From IMG/VR virus record IMGVR_UViG_3300020471_001086, positions 1-22,990 of that record: a DNA stretch of 22,990 nucleotides, one strand, 5' to 3'. Origin of the DNA: a virus. The notes beneath the pieces were generated by a model. It was not told the origin of the DNA. It worked only from the letters and a program-made list of their open reading frames with translations, and searched no databases. Of this stretch, positions 14,526 to 22,148 are shown piece after piece. A program made the position numbers and the translations under genes. The stretch's first letter is position 1; each line of letters starts with the position of its first letter.

Positions 14526-15333
14526 TAAGCATTCTCCAGGCAGTTCCGTTTGCCATTTCTTCCATTGTCCAATTATTATATGCTAAATTTGAGAACAAAG
14601 CAACTCTATCTTCGTACTTGGGTGTTTCAATTTTAGAAAAGTCTGTTTCTGCTATTGGTTTGGCCGCACAATTATTACCATCACAAAAAACTGGTACGCC
14701 ATTTGTAAAACTTTCCACCATTGTGTTGCTATTGTAAGTTACACAGGCAAAATATTGACTCCAATCTATTTTTCCTTGATGTGTTGTTGGTTTATCAATT
14801 TTAACTGTTGCTCCAACATGATCTTTTGCAATCGTTGGATTATATGGTTTTTCTCTTATATCAATCTGCCTGTCTGTATTCTTTTTTAGAATTTCTAGTG
14901 TTTTTGATAACCAAAGTTCTTCGTTAAAAAAATTTGCTATTGCATTAGTTGGAGGTAGGACTAAAATTTTCTTGCCATTTTTTTGCCATGGCATAATATT
15001 TCTTGCAAAAAATTTTTCATATCTATCACTTTTAGTATTAGTAAATTTGTTTTGGCAATGAGCATTTTTTGTAATTCTTAACCAATGAGGACTGTCATGT
15101 GCATTAGTAAAGTATCCGTGATCTATAAAATAAAAATCACGTTTTTGTTGTTCACACCATCTATACATTTCTCCGGAGCCGGCAAGTATTCCATACATTG
15201 TTAAATTTTCATTTGGAAGTTCTTTCAAATCTCGAAATTGATATATCTTATTTGGACCAGGTGTGCCTTGCACAAAAGCATCCACATATCTTTGTGTTCT
15301 TGGTTTTGTAGTGTGTATACCTGCTATATTCAT
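14515..15333 (-). CDS. GT-B-like capsule/surface glycosyltransferase, paralogue 3
   Basis: A 272-residue protein closest to paralogue 4 on the plus strand. Both share a HWLRITKN/HYWRICKN block, an SDR-Y/F-(E/D)KF block, a GK-ILV-P block, a TDRxIxxREKP block (153-163 here) and a C-terminal ACVTYNSNTMVESFTNGVPV (196-215 here) ending in FSKIETPKYEDR. The family contains capsule-type transferases. The start overlaps the upstream oxygenase stop by four bases (ATGA). Confidence 0.7.
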   Translation of the reverse strand: MNIAGIHTTKPRTQRYVDAFVQGTPGPNKIYQFRDLKELPNENLTMYGILAGSGEMYRWCEQQKRDFYFIDHGYFTNAHDSPHWLRITKNAHCQNKFTNTKSDRYEKFFARNIMPWQKNGKKILVLPPTNAIANFFNEELWLSKTLEILKKNTDRQIDIREKPYNPTIAKDHVGATVKIDKPTTHQGKIDWSQYFACVTYNSNTMVESFTNGVPVFCDGNNCAAKPIAETDFSKIETPKYEDRVALFSNLAYNNWTMEEMANGTAWRMLNEM

Positions 15334-16073
15334 TTAACTTCCGTAACCGAGTACATTGTCTTTCTACTTTGTCTGCTGTATTCAGCAATTATGTTTACAC
15401 TTCTCCTATACATTGTTGCACCCTGTCTCGGAGTAACACCGTGTATTGCATTTGGTGTTGAGTTACAAAACATAACAAAAGTATTTGCTTTATATGGAAC
15501 AGTAGTAACCACAGGTCCAAGATCGTTCTCAAATATTTGTCTTCCTTTTGTTTTGTCTACTTTGTTAACATTGTTTTTTGATTCATGTATTTGGAAATCG
15601 CCGCCTGTACTTTTATCTTCATTGTAACGCATATAAAGAAGTCCTGCATACATTTCCATTGGATTGTCTATATGTGCAGTTCTACTTGTTGTTGTGATTG
15701 GTCTATGCATTACAGTTTGGCAGTCTGTCCACACCGTAGCATCTTTGTCTGCCCAACCTCTCGCACCAAGTTTACCTTCTAGTTTATCTATGTAAGGTGA
15801 AAATATTTCTCGCACTTCATTAAAAAAAGTTTCTGATGTGTGATACTCACAGAACTCTTTCCAACTTTCTGATACTATATTAGGTTTAAGCATTTCGTCT
15901 GCTTTAAGTCTGTAACATATTCCGTTGTCATAAGGTTGTGTGTCTAACAGTTGTTTCTCTGGCCACTCTTTATCTAGTTGATTATAAAGATCCTCGGGTA
16001 GAGCATTTTCTATTACAAAATGCGGATAAGGATCTGTAATAACTGTGCTAAAATTTTTTAAAATTGATATCAT
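15330..16073 (-). CDS. 2-oxoglutarate/Fe(II)-dependent oxygenase
   Basis: A 247-residue jelly-roll dioxygenase. The iron ligands are H134 and D136 (TAHIDNP) and H211 (NAIHGV). R223/R224 (MYRRSVNI), 12-13 residues later, is placed to bind 2-oxoglutarate. GGDFQI (157-162) is a typical core strand. Prolyl-4-hydroxylase-like enzymes of this kind hydroxylate proteins, sugars or nucleobases. It lies between two glycosyltransferase genes with four-base overlaps on both sides, so a hydroxylated glycan or glycoprotein acceptor is plausible but not shown. Confidence 0.85.
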   Translation of the reverse strand: MISILKNFSTVITDPYPHFVIENALPEDLYNQLDKEWPEKQLLDTQPYDNGICYRLKADEMLKPNIVSESWKEFCEYHTSETFFNEVREIFSPYIDKLEGKLGARGWADKDATVWTDCQTVMHRPITTTSRTAHIDNPMEMYAGLLYMRYNEDKSTGGDFQIHESKNNVNKVDKTKGRQIFENDLGPVVTTVPYKANTFVMFCNSTPNAIHGVTPRQGATMYRRSVNIIAEYSRQSRKTMYSVTEVK

Positions 16074-17155
16074 AGATTATACTTTGAAATAAGTTCGTTA
16101 ATATTTAAACGAAAATTGACCATGTCTTTCATTTTTTTATTTTTCGGTTTTGGACCTTCTACTTTTTCTGTTTCAGCAACAAACACCTCATGATCTAGTC
16201 TTAAATGGTGAGATAGTATAGGATAGACTTTTTTTTCTAGAAATGCCCTATGTTGTATTTCGATTACTTTTGTTTTTGGTTGGCACCATAATAAGTTAAT
16301 TAATCCTGCACCGTGTGGTGATAATATGTGTGAAGCATTAGAAAAGCACTCTACTTGTTGTTTTATATCCATACTTTCTAAACTTACAGTTTCCCAACCT
16401 TTCAGTGCCAATATCAATTGTTCTTGATTCGTAATACTTCTATTTCCGCTTTGCCTTGTAACTATAATTTTTTTATTAGGTATTGATACTTTTCTCACAC
16501 TCCTGTTGGCAAGTCGCTGTATCCATTCAGGCAAACGTGGTGTAATTATTCCGTCTTTGTGATTGCTCATTGAAGGAACTATTAAATGCTTGAACTTCCA
16601 AGTTGTATTTTTTGGCATAGTCAAATATCTTATTTTTGGGAAAAATACTTTTGCAATTTTATCGAAGTAAGAACTTGGATTTGCTAATACAAAAACAAAA
16701 TGTTCTATTAAAAAATTTGGAAAATATTTTTCAATTAATCTTATTTTTGAAACAACATCTATCCAAATATGCCATGGATTCTCTGCACTATATTCGTCTA
16801 TAGGTAACCATACATATTTTCCATTCTCATTAAATTGTTCAGAAATTTCTGGAATGCTTACACTCATAGCATCTTGCCACTCTGTAAAAACAGTGTGTAC
16901 TTTTTCTGGTTTATTTTTGTATTTGTGTATTAAAGGCCACACGTGTTCTGTTATTAAATGATTTTGTTCAGTGATCAAAAGAGGTAAACTGTTTACCCTA
17001 CAATTAGTAGATGAAAACATAAATGTTGGTAAACTTGTCCACTCATTTTGTTTAATATCCTGATGCCAAGACACTTTATAGTCATACTCGGGATCAATTA
17101 TTTCACCTCTGTCGATGAAATATTTTAAGTCAGTAATATTTTTAACAGCCTCCAT
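16070..17155 (-). CDS. GT61-family (DUF563) glycosyltransferase
   Basis: A 361-residue protein. The C-terminal half has VTRQSGNRSITNQEQL (232-247), then GWETVSLESMDIKQQVECFSNA and the signature ILSPHGAGLINLLWC (277-291), as in GT61 enzymes. The N-terminal half (1-180) is less conserved and probably binds the acceptor. This is the first gene of the minus-strand part of the glycan block, diverging from the SGNH-like gene with only 21 bases between start codons. No clear promoter for this gene was found: the TTGACA at 17183-17178 lacks a well-spaced -10. Confidence 0.82.
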   Translation of the reverse strand: MEAVKNITDLKYFIDRGEIIDPEYDYKVSWHQDIKQNEWTSLPTFMFSSTNCRVNSLPLLITEQNHLITEHVWPLIHKYKNKPEKVHTVFTEWQDAMSVSIPEISEQFNENGKYVWLPIDEYSAENPWHIWIDVVSKIRLIEKYFPNFLIEHFVFVLANPSSYFDKIAKVFFPKIRYLTMPKNTTWKFKHLIVPSMSNHKDGIITPRLPEWIQRLANRSVRKVSIPNKKIIVTRQSGNRSITNQEQLILALKGWETVSLESMDIKQQVECFSNASHILSPHGAGLINLLWCQPKTKVIEIQHRAFLEKKVYPILSHHLRLDHEVFVAETEKVEGPKPKNKKMKDMVNFRLNINELISKYNL

Positions 17156-17171
17156 TTGTAATAATTATACT
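17142..17171 (+). promoter_or_regulatory. Possible sigma70-type promoter for the SGNH-like gene
   Basis: TTAACA (17142-17147), an 18-base spacer and TATACT (17166-17171). A start of transcription near 17178 would fall on the first ATG (17177) and only about eight bases before a second in-frame ATG (17186), implying a leaderless or nearly leaderless mRNA. It lies partly inside the divergent GT61 gene. Confidence 0.35.
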
Positions 17172-17176
17172 ATATT

Positions 17177-17845
17177 ATGTCAACGATGTTTTCAAATGGT
17201 TGTAGTTTTCTTACCCCTCGTCCAAAAGACGGTGTTGATACTTTTGTTAGTAAGGAGTTAGCACAAAATTATAACAGTGAACTAGTAAATTTAGCCATGG
17301 GAGGCCGGGGCAACAAAAGAATAAGTTTTACAACAAAGTGGTGGTTTGAGTTAGAAAAACCAAAAGATGTTTTTGCTGTTATAGGATGGTCTAGTCAAAT
17401 ACGAAATGATTATATTACCAACGATGGGTGGAAAGCAGGACGTATTGACAGGACTGATTTAACTTGGCGAACATGGAAAACTTCAAACGAATTAAGATGG
17501 CTTACAGGTTTTAAAGGGTGGGACGTTGAAAAAAATCTTATTGCTGATTTTTTAGATAATGTTTTTAATTTACAGAATTATTTCAAAATTAAAAAAATTC
17601 CATACGTAATGTATAATGCTCTTCCCAATAGTGTTGATGATACAATATTAGATTTTGATGTTTTTAAAGAAGCAATAGATATGAAAAGATTTTTTGCTCC
17701 ATCAACAAGTCATTTTGAATTTATACAACAAAACAATTATATAGTCAGTCCAGATGATCCACATCCGTCCAAAGAAGGACATGAAAAATGGGCAAACTCT
17801 CTAAAGGAATTTATAGATGCTAACAATTTACGCACCATCGAGTAA
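17177..17845 (+). CDS. SGNH/GDSL hydrolase-like protein
   Basis: A 222-residue protein. FSNGCSF at 5-11 matches block I of SGNH hydrolases with S10 as the likely nucleophile. NLAMGGRGN (38-46) fits block II with its glycine, GWSSQIRND fits the region of block III, and SPDDPHPSKEGH (191-202) fits block V with D193 and H196 completing the triad. SGNH enzymes often remove or transfer acyl groups on polysaccharides. Together with the adjacent transferases this suggests glycan acyl modification, which is an inference. Translation may begin at 17186 instead. Its 3' end overlaps the next gene by 29 bases. Confidence 0.7.
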   Translation: MSTMFSNGCSFLTPRPKDGVDTFVSKELAQNYNSELVNLAMGGRGNKRISFTTKWWFELEKPKDVFAVIGWSSQIRNDYITNDGWKAGRIDRTDLTWRTWKTSNELRWLTGFKGWDVEKNLIADFLDNVFNLQNYFKIKKIPYVMYNALPNSVDDTILDFDVFKEAIDMKRFFAPSTSHFEFIQQNNYIVSPDDPHPSKEGHEKWANSLKEFIDANNLRTIE

Positions 17846-18629
17846 TCCTAAAAGTAAGGCCTGGGAAGTTTTTAATGGAGTCAAAAACTCGTGGCCCGGA
17901 CAAGTTGTTATCAATGATAATAGTACAGCAACCGAACCTTTATCTAATTCAATGTTTTGGGGTTTTGTAAATAATAATTTAGAATTAATTAAAAAATTAG
18001 AAGCACGACAACAACAATATTGGTTCACAGATACTCCATATTTTGGAAGATTTGACAATAATAATTTAAAACCCGATAATCATTACTGGCGAATTTGTAA
18101 AAATAAAATACACGCAAGTTTTTTTGAAGACTGTAAATCAGATAGATTTGATAAGTTTAATATTAAAATAAAAGCACCAACATTGAACGGAAAACATATT
18201 TTGGTTTGTCCTAGTTCGCCAGGCATTCATGCTTACCTTGGCACACCGGATTGGACAAGCGACACAGTAGAACAACTCAAACGATATACTGACAGGCCTA
18301 TAAAAGTTAGAGAAAAACCTAGAGGGAGAGGAACGTCAGGACCGAGTGAAGCAAAAGTACCTTTAAGCGAGGATTTAAAAGACGCATGGGCCTGTGTAAC
18401 AAGTTGTAGTATTAGTGCCATTGAAGCAGTATGTATGGGCAAACCTGTGTACTGTCATGAGAAAAGTTTTGCTTCAGACATTGGCAATCTTCATTTAGCA
18501 GATATAGAAACACCTGTCTATGCAGATCCAGAACCATGGTTGTATAGTTTAGCCTATCAACAGTTTACGCCTGAAGAATTTTCTAATGGAACTACCATGG
18601 AAACATTGTTGACTTTAGGTCTTCTTTAA
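17817..18629 (+). CDS. GT-B-like capsule/surface glycosyltransferase, paralogue 4 (plus strand)
   Basis: A 270-residue protein related to paralogue 3 along most of its length: HYWRICKNKIH (89-99), SDRFDKF, GKHILVCPSS (125-134), TDRPIKVREKP (158-168), ACVTSCSISAIEAVCMGKPV (192-211), LADIETPVY (227-235) and LYSLAYQQFTPEEFSNGTT (242-260). An AAGGA about ten bases before the ATG could serve as ribosome-binding site. It forms a two-gene plus-strand island with the SGNH-like gene, and its end overlaps the convergent 144-aa gene by 38 bases. Confidence 0.7.
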   Translation: MLTIYAPSSNPKSKAWEVFNGVKNSWPGQVVINDNSTATEPLSNSMFWGFVNNNLELIKKLEARQQQYWFTDTPYFGRFDNNNLKPDNHYWRICKNKIHASFFEDCKSDRFDKFNIKIKAPTLNGKHILVCPSSPGIHAYLGTPDWTSDTVEQLKRYTDRPIKVREKPRGRGTSGPSEAKVPLSEDLKDAWACVTSCSISAIEAVCMGKPVYCHEKSFASDIGNLHLADIETPVYADPEPWLYSLAYQQFTPEEFSNGTTMETLLTLGLL

Positions 18630-19026
18630 GATATATTTGTAAAAAAGGACGTCTAGGATAGTGAACAGATCTTTCTTTTATTTTTAATTTGTATTTAGAA
18701 TTGTCAAAACCCAAAATATAGTTAGGCAGATAACTTACTTCAATTGCACCATTAAGAACTATTTCATTTTTTCCGCCGTTGTCCGTTCTTTCTTTGAAAA
18801 ACCACATTAATATATAAGAGTCAGTGTGATCAACGTCATTTAAATCGTTTTTGAATTCGCAATTTAATTTGTACTGTTCAATAAAATCTTGCCAATATTT
18901 GTGCTGTAAATTATTTTGCAGTTCGTATAGTCTATCGTATATTGGAACATCTACGGGTGTAGGTGCAAAGAGATAATCAACTTCGCCCTTATTAAAATGA
19001 TTTCTTCTTATGTTTGGGAAATTCAT
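18592..19026 (-). CDS. Unrecognised protein in the glycan block
   Basis: A 144-residue protein rich in aromatic, Asn and Asp residues, starting MNFPNIRRNHFNKGEVDYLF. The C-terminal half reads as beta strands (YILMWFFKERTD, EIVLNGAIEVSYLPNYILGF). No catalytic motif, signal peptide or membrane segment is evident and I do not recognise the family. Its ATG overlaps the upstream GT8-like stop (TAATG), so it belongs to that transcript. Its 3' end lies over the convergent transferase gene. Confidence 0.65.
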   Translation of the reverse strand: MNFPNIRRNHFNKGEVDYLFAPTPVDVPIYDRLYELQNNLQHKYWQDFIEQYKLNCEFKNDLNDVDHTDSYILMWFFKERTDNGGKNEIVLNGAIEVSYLPNYILGFDNSKYKLKIKERSVHYPRRPFLQIYLKEDLKSTMFPW

Positions 19027-19700
19027 TATGAACTAAACAAATTGATAAGTTCTTTTTTCCAATCGTCGCCATATTCACAATCACGGTATCCGTCAAACCA
19101 TGGACCACCTTCTGTGTAATGTAGTATTTTAGGAGTACCGTCTTTTGGTTCTTCGTACCAACCGACCAACCAATTGTACTCTAAAGGAAGAGAACCAATC
19201 TCATTATCCTCAAGCCAACTAAATCTATGTAAAAATTTTGGAGATTCTTCGTTTAATAATTCTGGAGTCAAAATTTTATTTTTTGGATGTTCACAATTCC
19301 AAAGCACCATGCTGGACCAATTTTTTCTTGGGTAAACAGTTTGTACTTGTCCGTCCATTTTTGTAGTTTCTTTTGGTGTGTAATCGTGTTGCACACAAAC
19401 AACTGCTTTGGAGTTGTCACAATATTTTATAAGTTCATGCGAAGGTATTTTCCATAAAAAATCACAATCACAAAATACTGCCCAACCTTTGAAGTCGTTT
19501 AGATACGGAACAAAAAATCTTGTAAAAGTAAATTCTGTTGAAGCAAGTTTATCTACAGGTCTGGTGTAAAGACCTTGATCTCTCATTTGTTTTTGCTTTA
19601 ATGGAATAACTTCTGCAGAAGGATCTCTACGTTTGATACTGTGTTCGCATACTTGATATGCAATATCTTCTCTGCTGTCATGTCCTACGTATATTTTCAT
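19026..19700 (-). CDS. GT8-like GT-A glycosyltransferase
   Basis: A 224-residue protein starting MKIYVGHDSREDIAYQVCEH at the ATG at 19700. An upstream extension to 19730 is not used because this ATG overlaps the HAD gene stop by four bases (ATGA). The metal-binding DxD is D78-C-D80 in AVFCDCDFLWK. LHYTEGGPWFDGY near the C-terminus gives the late histidine expected in GT8-like enzymes. The MKIYVGxDSRE opening is common in bacterial and phage members. The sugar is unknown. Confidence 0.75.
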   Translation of the reverse strand: MKIYVGHDSREDIAYQVCEHSIKRRDPSAEVIPLKQKQMRDQGLYTRPVDKLASTEFTFTRFFVPYLNDFKGWAVFCDCDFLWKIPSHELIKYCDNSKAVVCVQHDYTPKETTKMDGQVQTVYPRKNWSSMVLWNCEHPKNKILTPELLNEESPKFLHRFSWLEDNEIGSLPLEYNWLVGWYEEPKDGTPKILHYTEGGPWFDGYRDCEYGDDWKKELINLFSS

Positions 19701-20335
19701 CTTGCAATAATTTGGTGTATCTCTTTCCAATTATTTACTCTTCGTATGTCTGGATGTTTAAAATCACGATTGTATGCATGATCAATAAGAAGAGGTTTAA
19801 GTCCATAATTCAAGCCTACAAGTGCATTTTTAGGTTTGTCTTCCACCCAATATAAACCTGTATTGTGAAACTCTGCTAACACGTTGTCTTTATCCATGCC
19901 TGTGTCTAATATGTGATAATTTTTAAATATGTGTTCGCCAAATAATTCACCTAATCTTTTTTTACGTAATATTTGTGCTGGTATGTCCGAAGTTTGTGAT
20001 GTGATTGGAATAAAAGTCCAACCTTCTGCGGCAAGTAATTTTACCCAATTTTGTGAGTCCGGCATTGGAGGTTGGGTGCCCATCCAGGCACTTTTATTAA
20101 ATTCTCTAATTTCTTTTCTTACTTCTGTTTTAGTTAAACCAAAACGTTCTGACATCTCGTAGGTGTCTTGCTTATTGTCCAATAGTGTGTAGGGATATAT
20201 TCTTTTTCCAACATATCCTTCGCCAACTTCTTTTTCATAGTAAGAACGTTGCAACATCCATTGAGTGAAATGGTTTTCCCATTCCAATAGTACTCCGTCT
20301 ACGTCTGTAAGAATTATTCTATTTGATCGTTGCAT
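19697..20335 (-). CDS. HAD-superfamily hydrolase, nucleotidase/phosphatase-like
   Basis: A 212-residue protein with HAD motif I LTDVDGVLL (nucleophile D11, acid/base D13), motif II ITSQTS (T112/S113) and motif IV VEDKPKNA (165-172), plus a helical cap between about residues 20 and 90. The arrangement resembles small phosphatases and 5'-nucleotidases. Because it is the first gene coupled to a GT8-like transferase it could dephosphorylate a sugar phosphate, but a nucleotide-pool role alongside the replication genes is equally possible. It overlaps the 152-aa gene upstream by 17 bases. Confidence 0.78.
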   Translation of the reverse strand: MQRSNRIILTDVDGVLLEWENHFTQWMLQRSYYEKEVGEGYVGKRIYPYTLLDNKQDTYEMSERFGLTKTEVRKEIREFNKSAWMGTQPPMPDSQNWVKLLAAEGWTFIPITSQTSDIPAQILRKKRLGELFGEHIFKNYHILDTGMDKDNVLAEFHNTGLYWVEDKPKNALVGLNYGLKPLLIDHAYNRDFKHPDIRRVNNWKEIHQIIAR

Positions 20336-20777
20336 CTTCCATTCCCGCTACTCTCAGTTTAACAATGTTAGTTATTTGCCATTGTTTCTGATCGAGTCCT
20401 TTGGTGATGCCTAACCATTGATTCCGAAGCAGGGCAAAATCATTTATAATTTTTGCCATATCGACAACGTCTTGTTCGCCGTCTACATATTTGTCTGCGT
20501 CTCTGCTTGATAATGCTTTGTTGTAATTTTCTAAAAATGTTCTGAAAGTCTTTGCTCTCAACCTTCTATATTCAATATTTAGATATTCTAGTATTGCTTC
20601 TATTTGTTGTAATTGATTAAATCTGTGTTCTACAACACCCGGCATACTTGCAGATGCCTTTTCTAGGTTTCCAAAAATACGACACTCTTTTTTTGCTTCG
20701 TCATATTCTTGCTCAAAGTATTTTATACAGTCGGGTATTTTGTTTATGTTTCTACTTACTTCGTTGTACCAGTTCAT
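20319..20777 (-). CDS. Conserved helical protein of marine T4-like phages, function unknown
   Basis: A 152-residue, almost entirely helical protein. Blocks such as MPGVVEHRFNQLQQIEAILE (45-64), LSSRDADKYVDGEQDVVDM and NQWLGITKGLDQKQWQITNI fit a conserved protein I associate with the uvsX neighbourhood of marine T4-like phages. Its position invites comparison with UvsY, but the residues do not fit. It starts within the stop of the acidic 81-aa gene (ATGA). Confidence 0.75.
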   Translation of the reverse strand: MNWYNEVSRNINKIPDCIKYFEQEYDEAKKECRIFGNLEKASASMPGVVEHRFNQLQQIEAILEYLNIEYRRLRAKTFRTFLENYNKALSSRDADKYVDGEQDVVDMAKIINDFALLRNQWLGITKGLDQKQWQITNIVKLRVAGMEDATIK

Positions 20778-21019
20778 TCTTCATCGCCATATATGTTATA
20801 GGAGTCTTCATCCTCTTCGTCATCGTCAAAAACTATACCTATTGCTTCTTCAAGTTTAGGGTCATAATCTGCAGATGCTTTAATTTCATCTATGTCTACT
20901 CCTATGTTTTCTAAACTTTTAATAAAGTCAACTGCCGCGTCGAGTTTTTGCCTATCTGAAAAGTAATGTACTACCGAATTCCATATACGTTCGATGTCTT
21001 CGTGGGTCATATCTATCAT
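20774..21019 (-). CDS. Small acidic protein downstream of uvsX
   Basis: An 81-residue protein. A helical N-terminal part (HEDIERIWNSVVHYFSDRQK, then LDAAVDFIKSLENIGVDIDE) is followed by a very acidic tail (DDDEEDEDSYNIYGDEE). Acidic tails of this kind in phage replication proteins often mimic DNA or dock to ssDNA-binding proteins; that is an inference. It lies three bases after the uvsX stop, which is a tandem TAA-TGA, and overlaps the next gene by four bases. A second ATG four codons in could be the start. Confidence 0.75.
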   Translation of the reverse strand: MIDMTHEDIERIWNSVVHYFSDRQKLDAAVDFIKSLENIGVDIDEIKASADYDPKLEEAIGIVFDDDEEDEDSYNIYGDEE

Positions 21020-21022
21020 TCA

Positions 21023-22084
21023 TTAGTCCTTGGATTCAGCATCAGCATCTTCGTCTGATGTTTGTGATAATTTATCAAAATCATTCATGATCATTGTTAA
21101 TTTATCACCTGTCCAGGCTTTTCTAAAATCTAAATGTTCTTTCCCTTTCGAATCAACGTATTTTAACCTATTTCCTTGTTGTACTAATAGGCCTTTCTTT
21201 TCAAACAAGTCTACTAAACCACTGTATGGATCCATGCCTGTATCGTACGGAATTTTTACTTGCACAGACTCAAATGGTTTTGCATATCTCGTTTTCATTA
21301 CTTTGCAGGCCGCTCTTATACCTCTAACGTCAGTAATTTTGTTTCCTTTTGCGTCTTCCTTTAACTTTAATTTCTTCATTGCAACAACAATACTTGACGC
21401 ATAGATAAATCCTTGTCCTCCTGATATTTTGTCATCGGGATCAAACATATCTTGTGATGCGTATGTGTGATTGGTTGCTACAAGTCCTACATTCCAACTA
21501 CCGAACATATTAACACAGTTTCTTACAAGTGCTGTTAAGGCCTTGGGTTTTCTACCCAGGTCACCTTTCATCTCACCTTTTTCAAACTGATCAACATCTG
21601 TTGGTGTAAGCAACATACCTAAACTATCTATTACAAATAATACTTTAGGTGCGTCTTCCTTGTTGTCTGCGTGTTGTTCTTTGTAACCTTTCATAAACTC
21701 TGACACAGTTTTTGCTACATCATCTACCATTGATAGACTTAATTTTAAAAGTTTTCCTTCTGATGTATCTACTTTCAATGCTTGTAACCACTGTTCGTCA
21801 AGTGCGTTCTCAGAATCGATTAGTATAACGAATATACCTTGGTCCTGTGCGTTTTTAATAATGTTACCTGATGCGATGTAAGATTTACCCGCACCAGATT
21901 CGCCAGCAAGGACTGTAACCTTGCCGAGTGGAATTCCTTTGTTGAAATCTCCGGACACTAGATAGTTTAAAGCATAATTTCCTGTGCTTATCCAATCTGT
22001 AGGATCACTGAATCCTATTCCGAGACCTTGGATTGATTTTGTAATGTTTTTTCTAAATTTTGTTGCGTCGAATACTTTTGTCAT
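21023..22084 (-). CDS. uvsX: UvsX RecA-like recombinase
   Basis: Forms filaments on ssDNA and carries out strand exchange for recombination-dependent replication and repair. Walker A is GESGAGKS at 61-68, the catalytic-type region ILIDSENALDEQW starts near 87, Walker B is VLFVIDSLGMLL, and loop residues follow in LVATNHTYASQD and ISGGQGFIYASS. The start is placed at the ATG at 22084 (353 aa). The open frame continues only to a TTG at 22114, inside a hairpin. The protein ends with an acidic tail (DEDADAESKD), as UvsX proteins do. It lies directly after gp32, its usual partner. Confidence 0.93.
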   Translation of the reverse strand: MTKVFDATKFRKNITKSIQGLGIGFSDPTDWISTGNYALNYLVSGDFNKGIPLGKVTVLAGESGAGKSYIASGNIIKNAQDQGIFVILIDSENALDEQWLQALKVDTSEGKLLKLSLSMVDDVAKTVSEFMKGYKEQHADNKEDAPKVLFVIDSLGMLLTPTDVDQFEKGEMKGDLGRKPKALTALVRNCVNMFGSWNVGLVATNHTYASQDMFDPDDKISGGQGFIYASSIVVAMKKLKLKEDAKGNKITDVRGIRAACKVMKTRYAKPFESVQVKIPYDTGMDPYSGLVDLFEKKGLLVQQGNRLKYVDSKGKEHLDFRKAWTGDKLTMIMNDFDKLSQTSDEDADAESKD

Positions 22085-22101
22085 AATATCTATTTTATTA
22101 C

Positions 22102-22137
22102 ACCATGGCCTCAACAGTCAACCATTAAGGCCATGGT
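22102..22137 (-). terminator. Inverted repeat (10-bp stem) between gp32 and uvsX
   Basis: ACCATGGCCT (22102-22111) and AGGCCATGGT (22128-22137) are perfect inverted repeats around a 16-base loop. In mRNA from gp32 they would form a stable hairpin soon after the gp32 stop. No T-run follows on the minus strand, so it is not a classical terminator and may act in attenuation or mRNA processing. On the minus strand a TTGACT (22121-22116) in the loop and a TAAAAT (22097-22092) 18 bases on could form a weak promoter, but its start would fall at the uvsX ATG. Confidence 0.55.
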
Positions 22138-22148
22138 AATTAAGGGGT

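Noticed and set aside
19701-19730. Longer GT8-like protein
   Set aside because: The start would be deep in the HAD gene. The ATG at 19700 with ATGA overlap begins the canonical MKIYVGxD strand.
20319-20777. UvsY recombination mediator, suggested by the position near uvsX and similar length
   Set aside because: The residues do not follow the UvsY pattern as I know it. The blocks fit a different conserved protein of unknown function, so no symbol was given.
22085-22114. Longer UvsX starting at a TTG
   Set aside because: The extension would run through the inverted repeat. The ATG at 22084 gives a standard UvsX N-terminus.
22102-22137. Ordinary rho-independent terminator
   Set aside because: The stem is good, but no run of T follows on the minus strand, so termination alone is not supported. 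It is kept as a hairpin of uncertain role.
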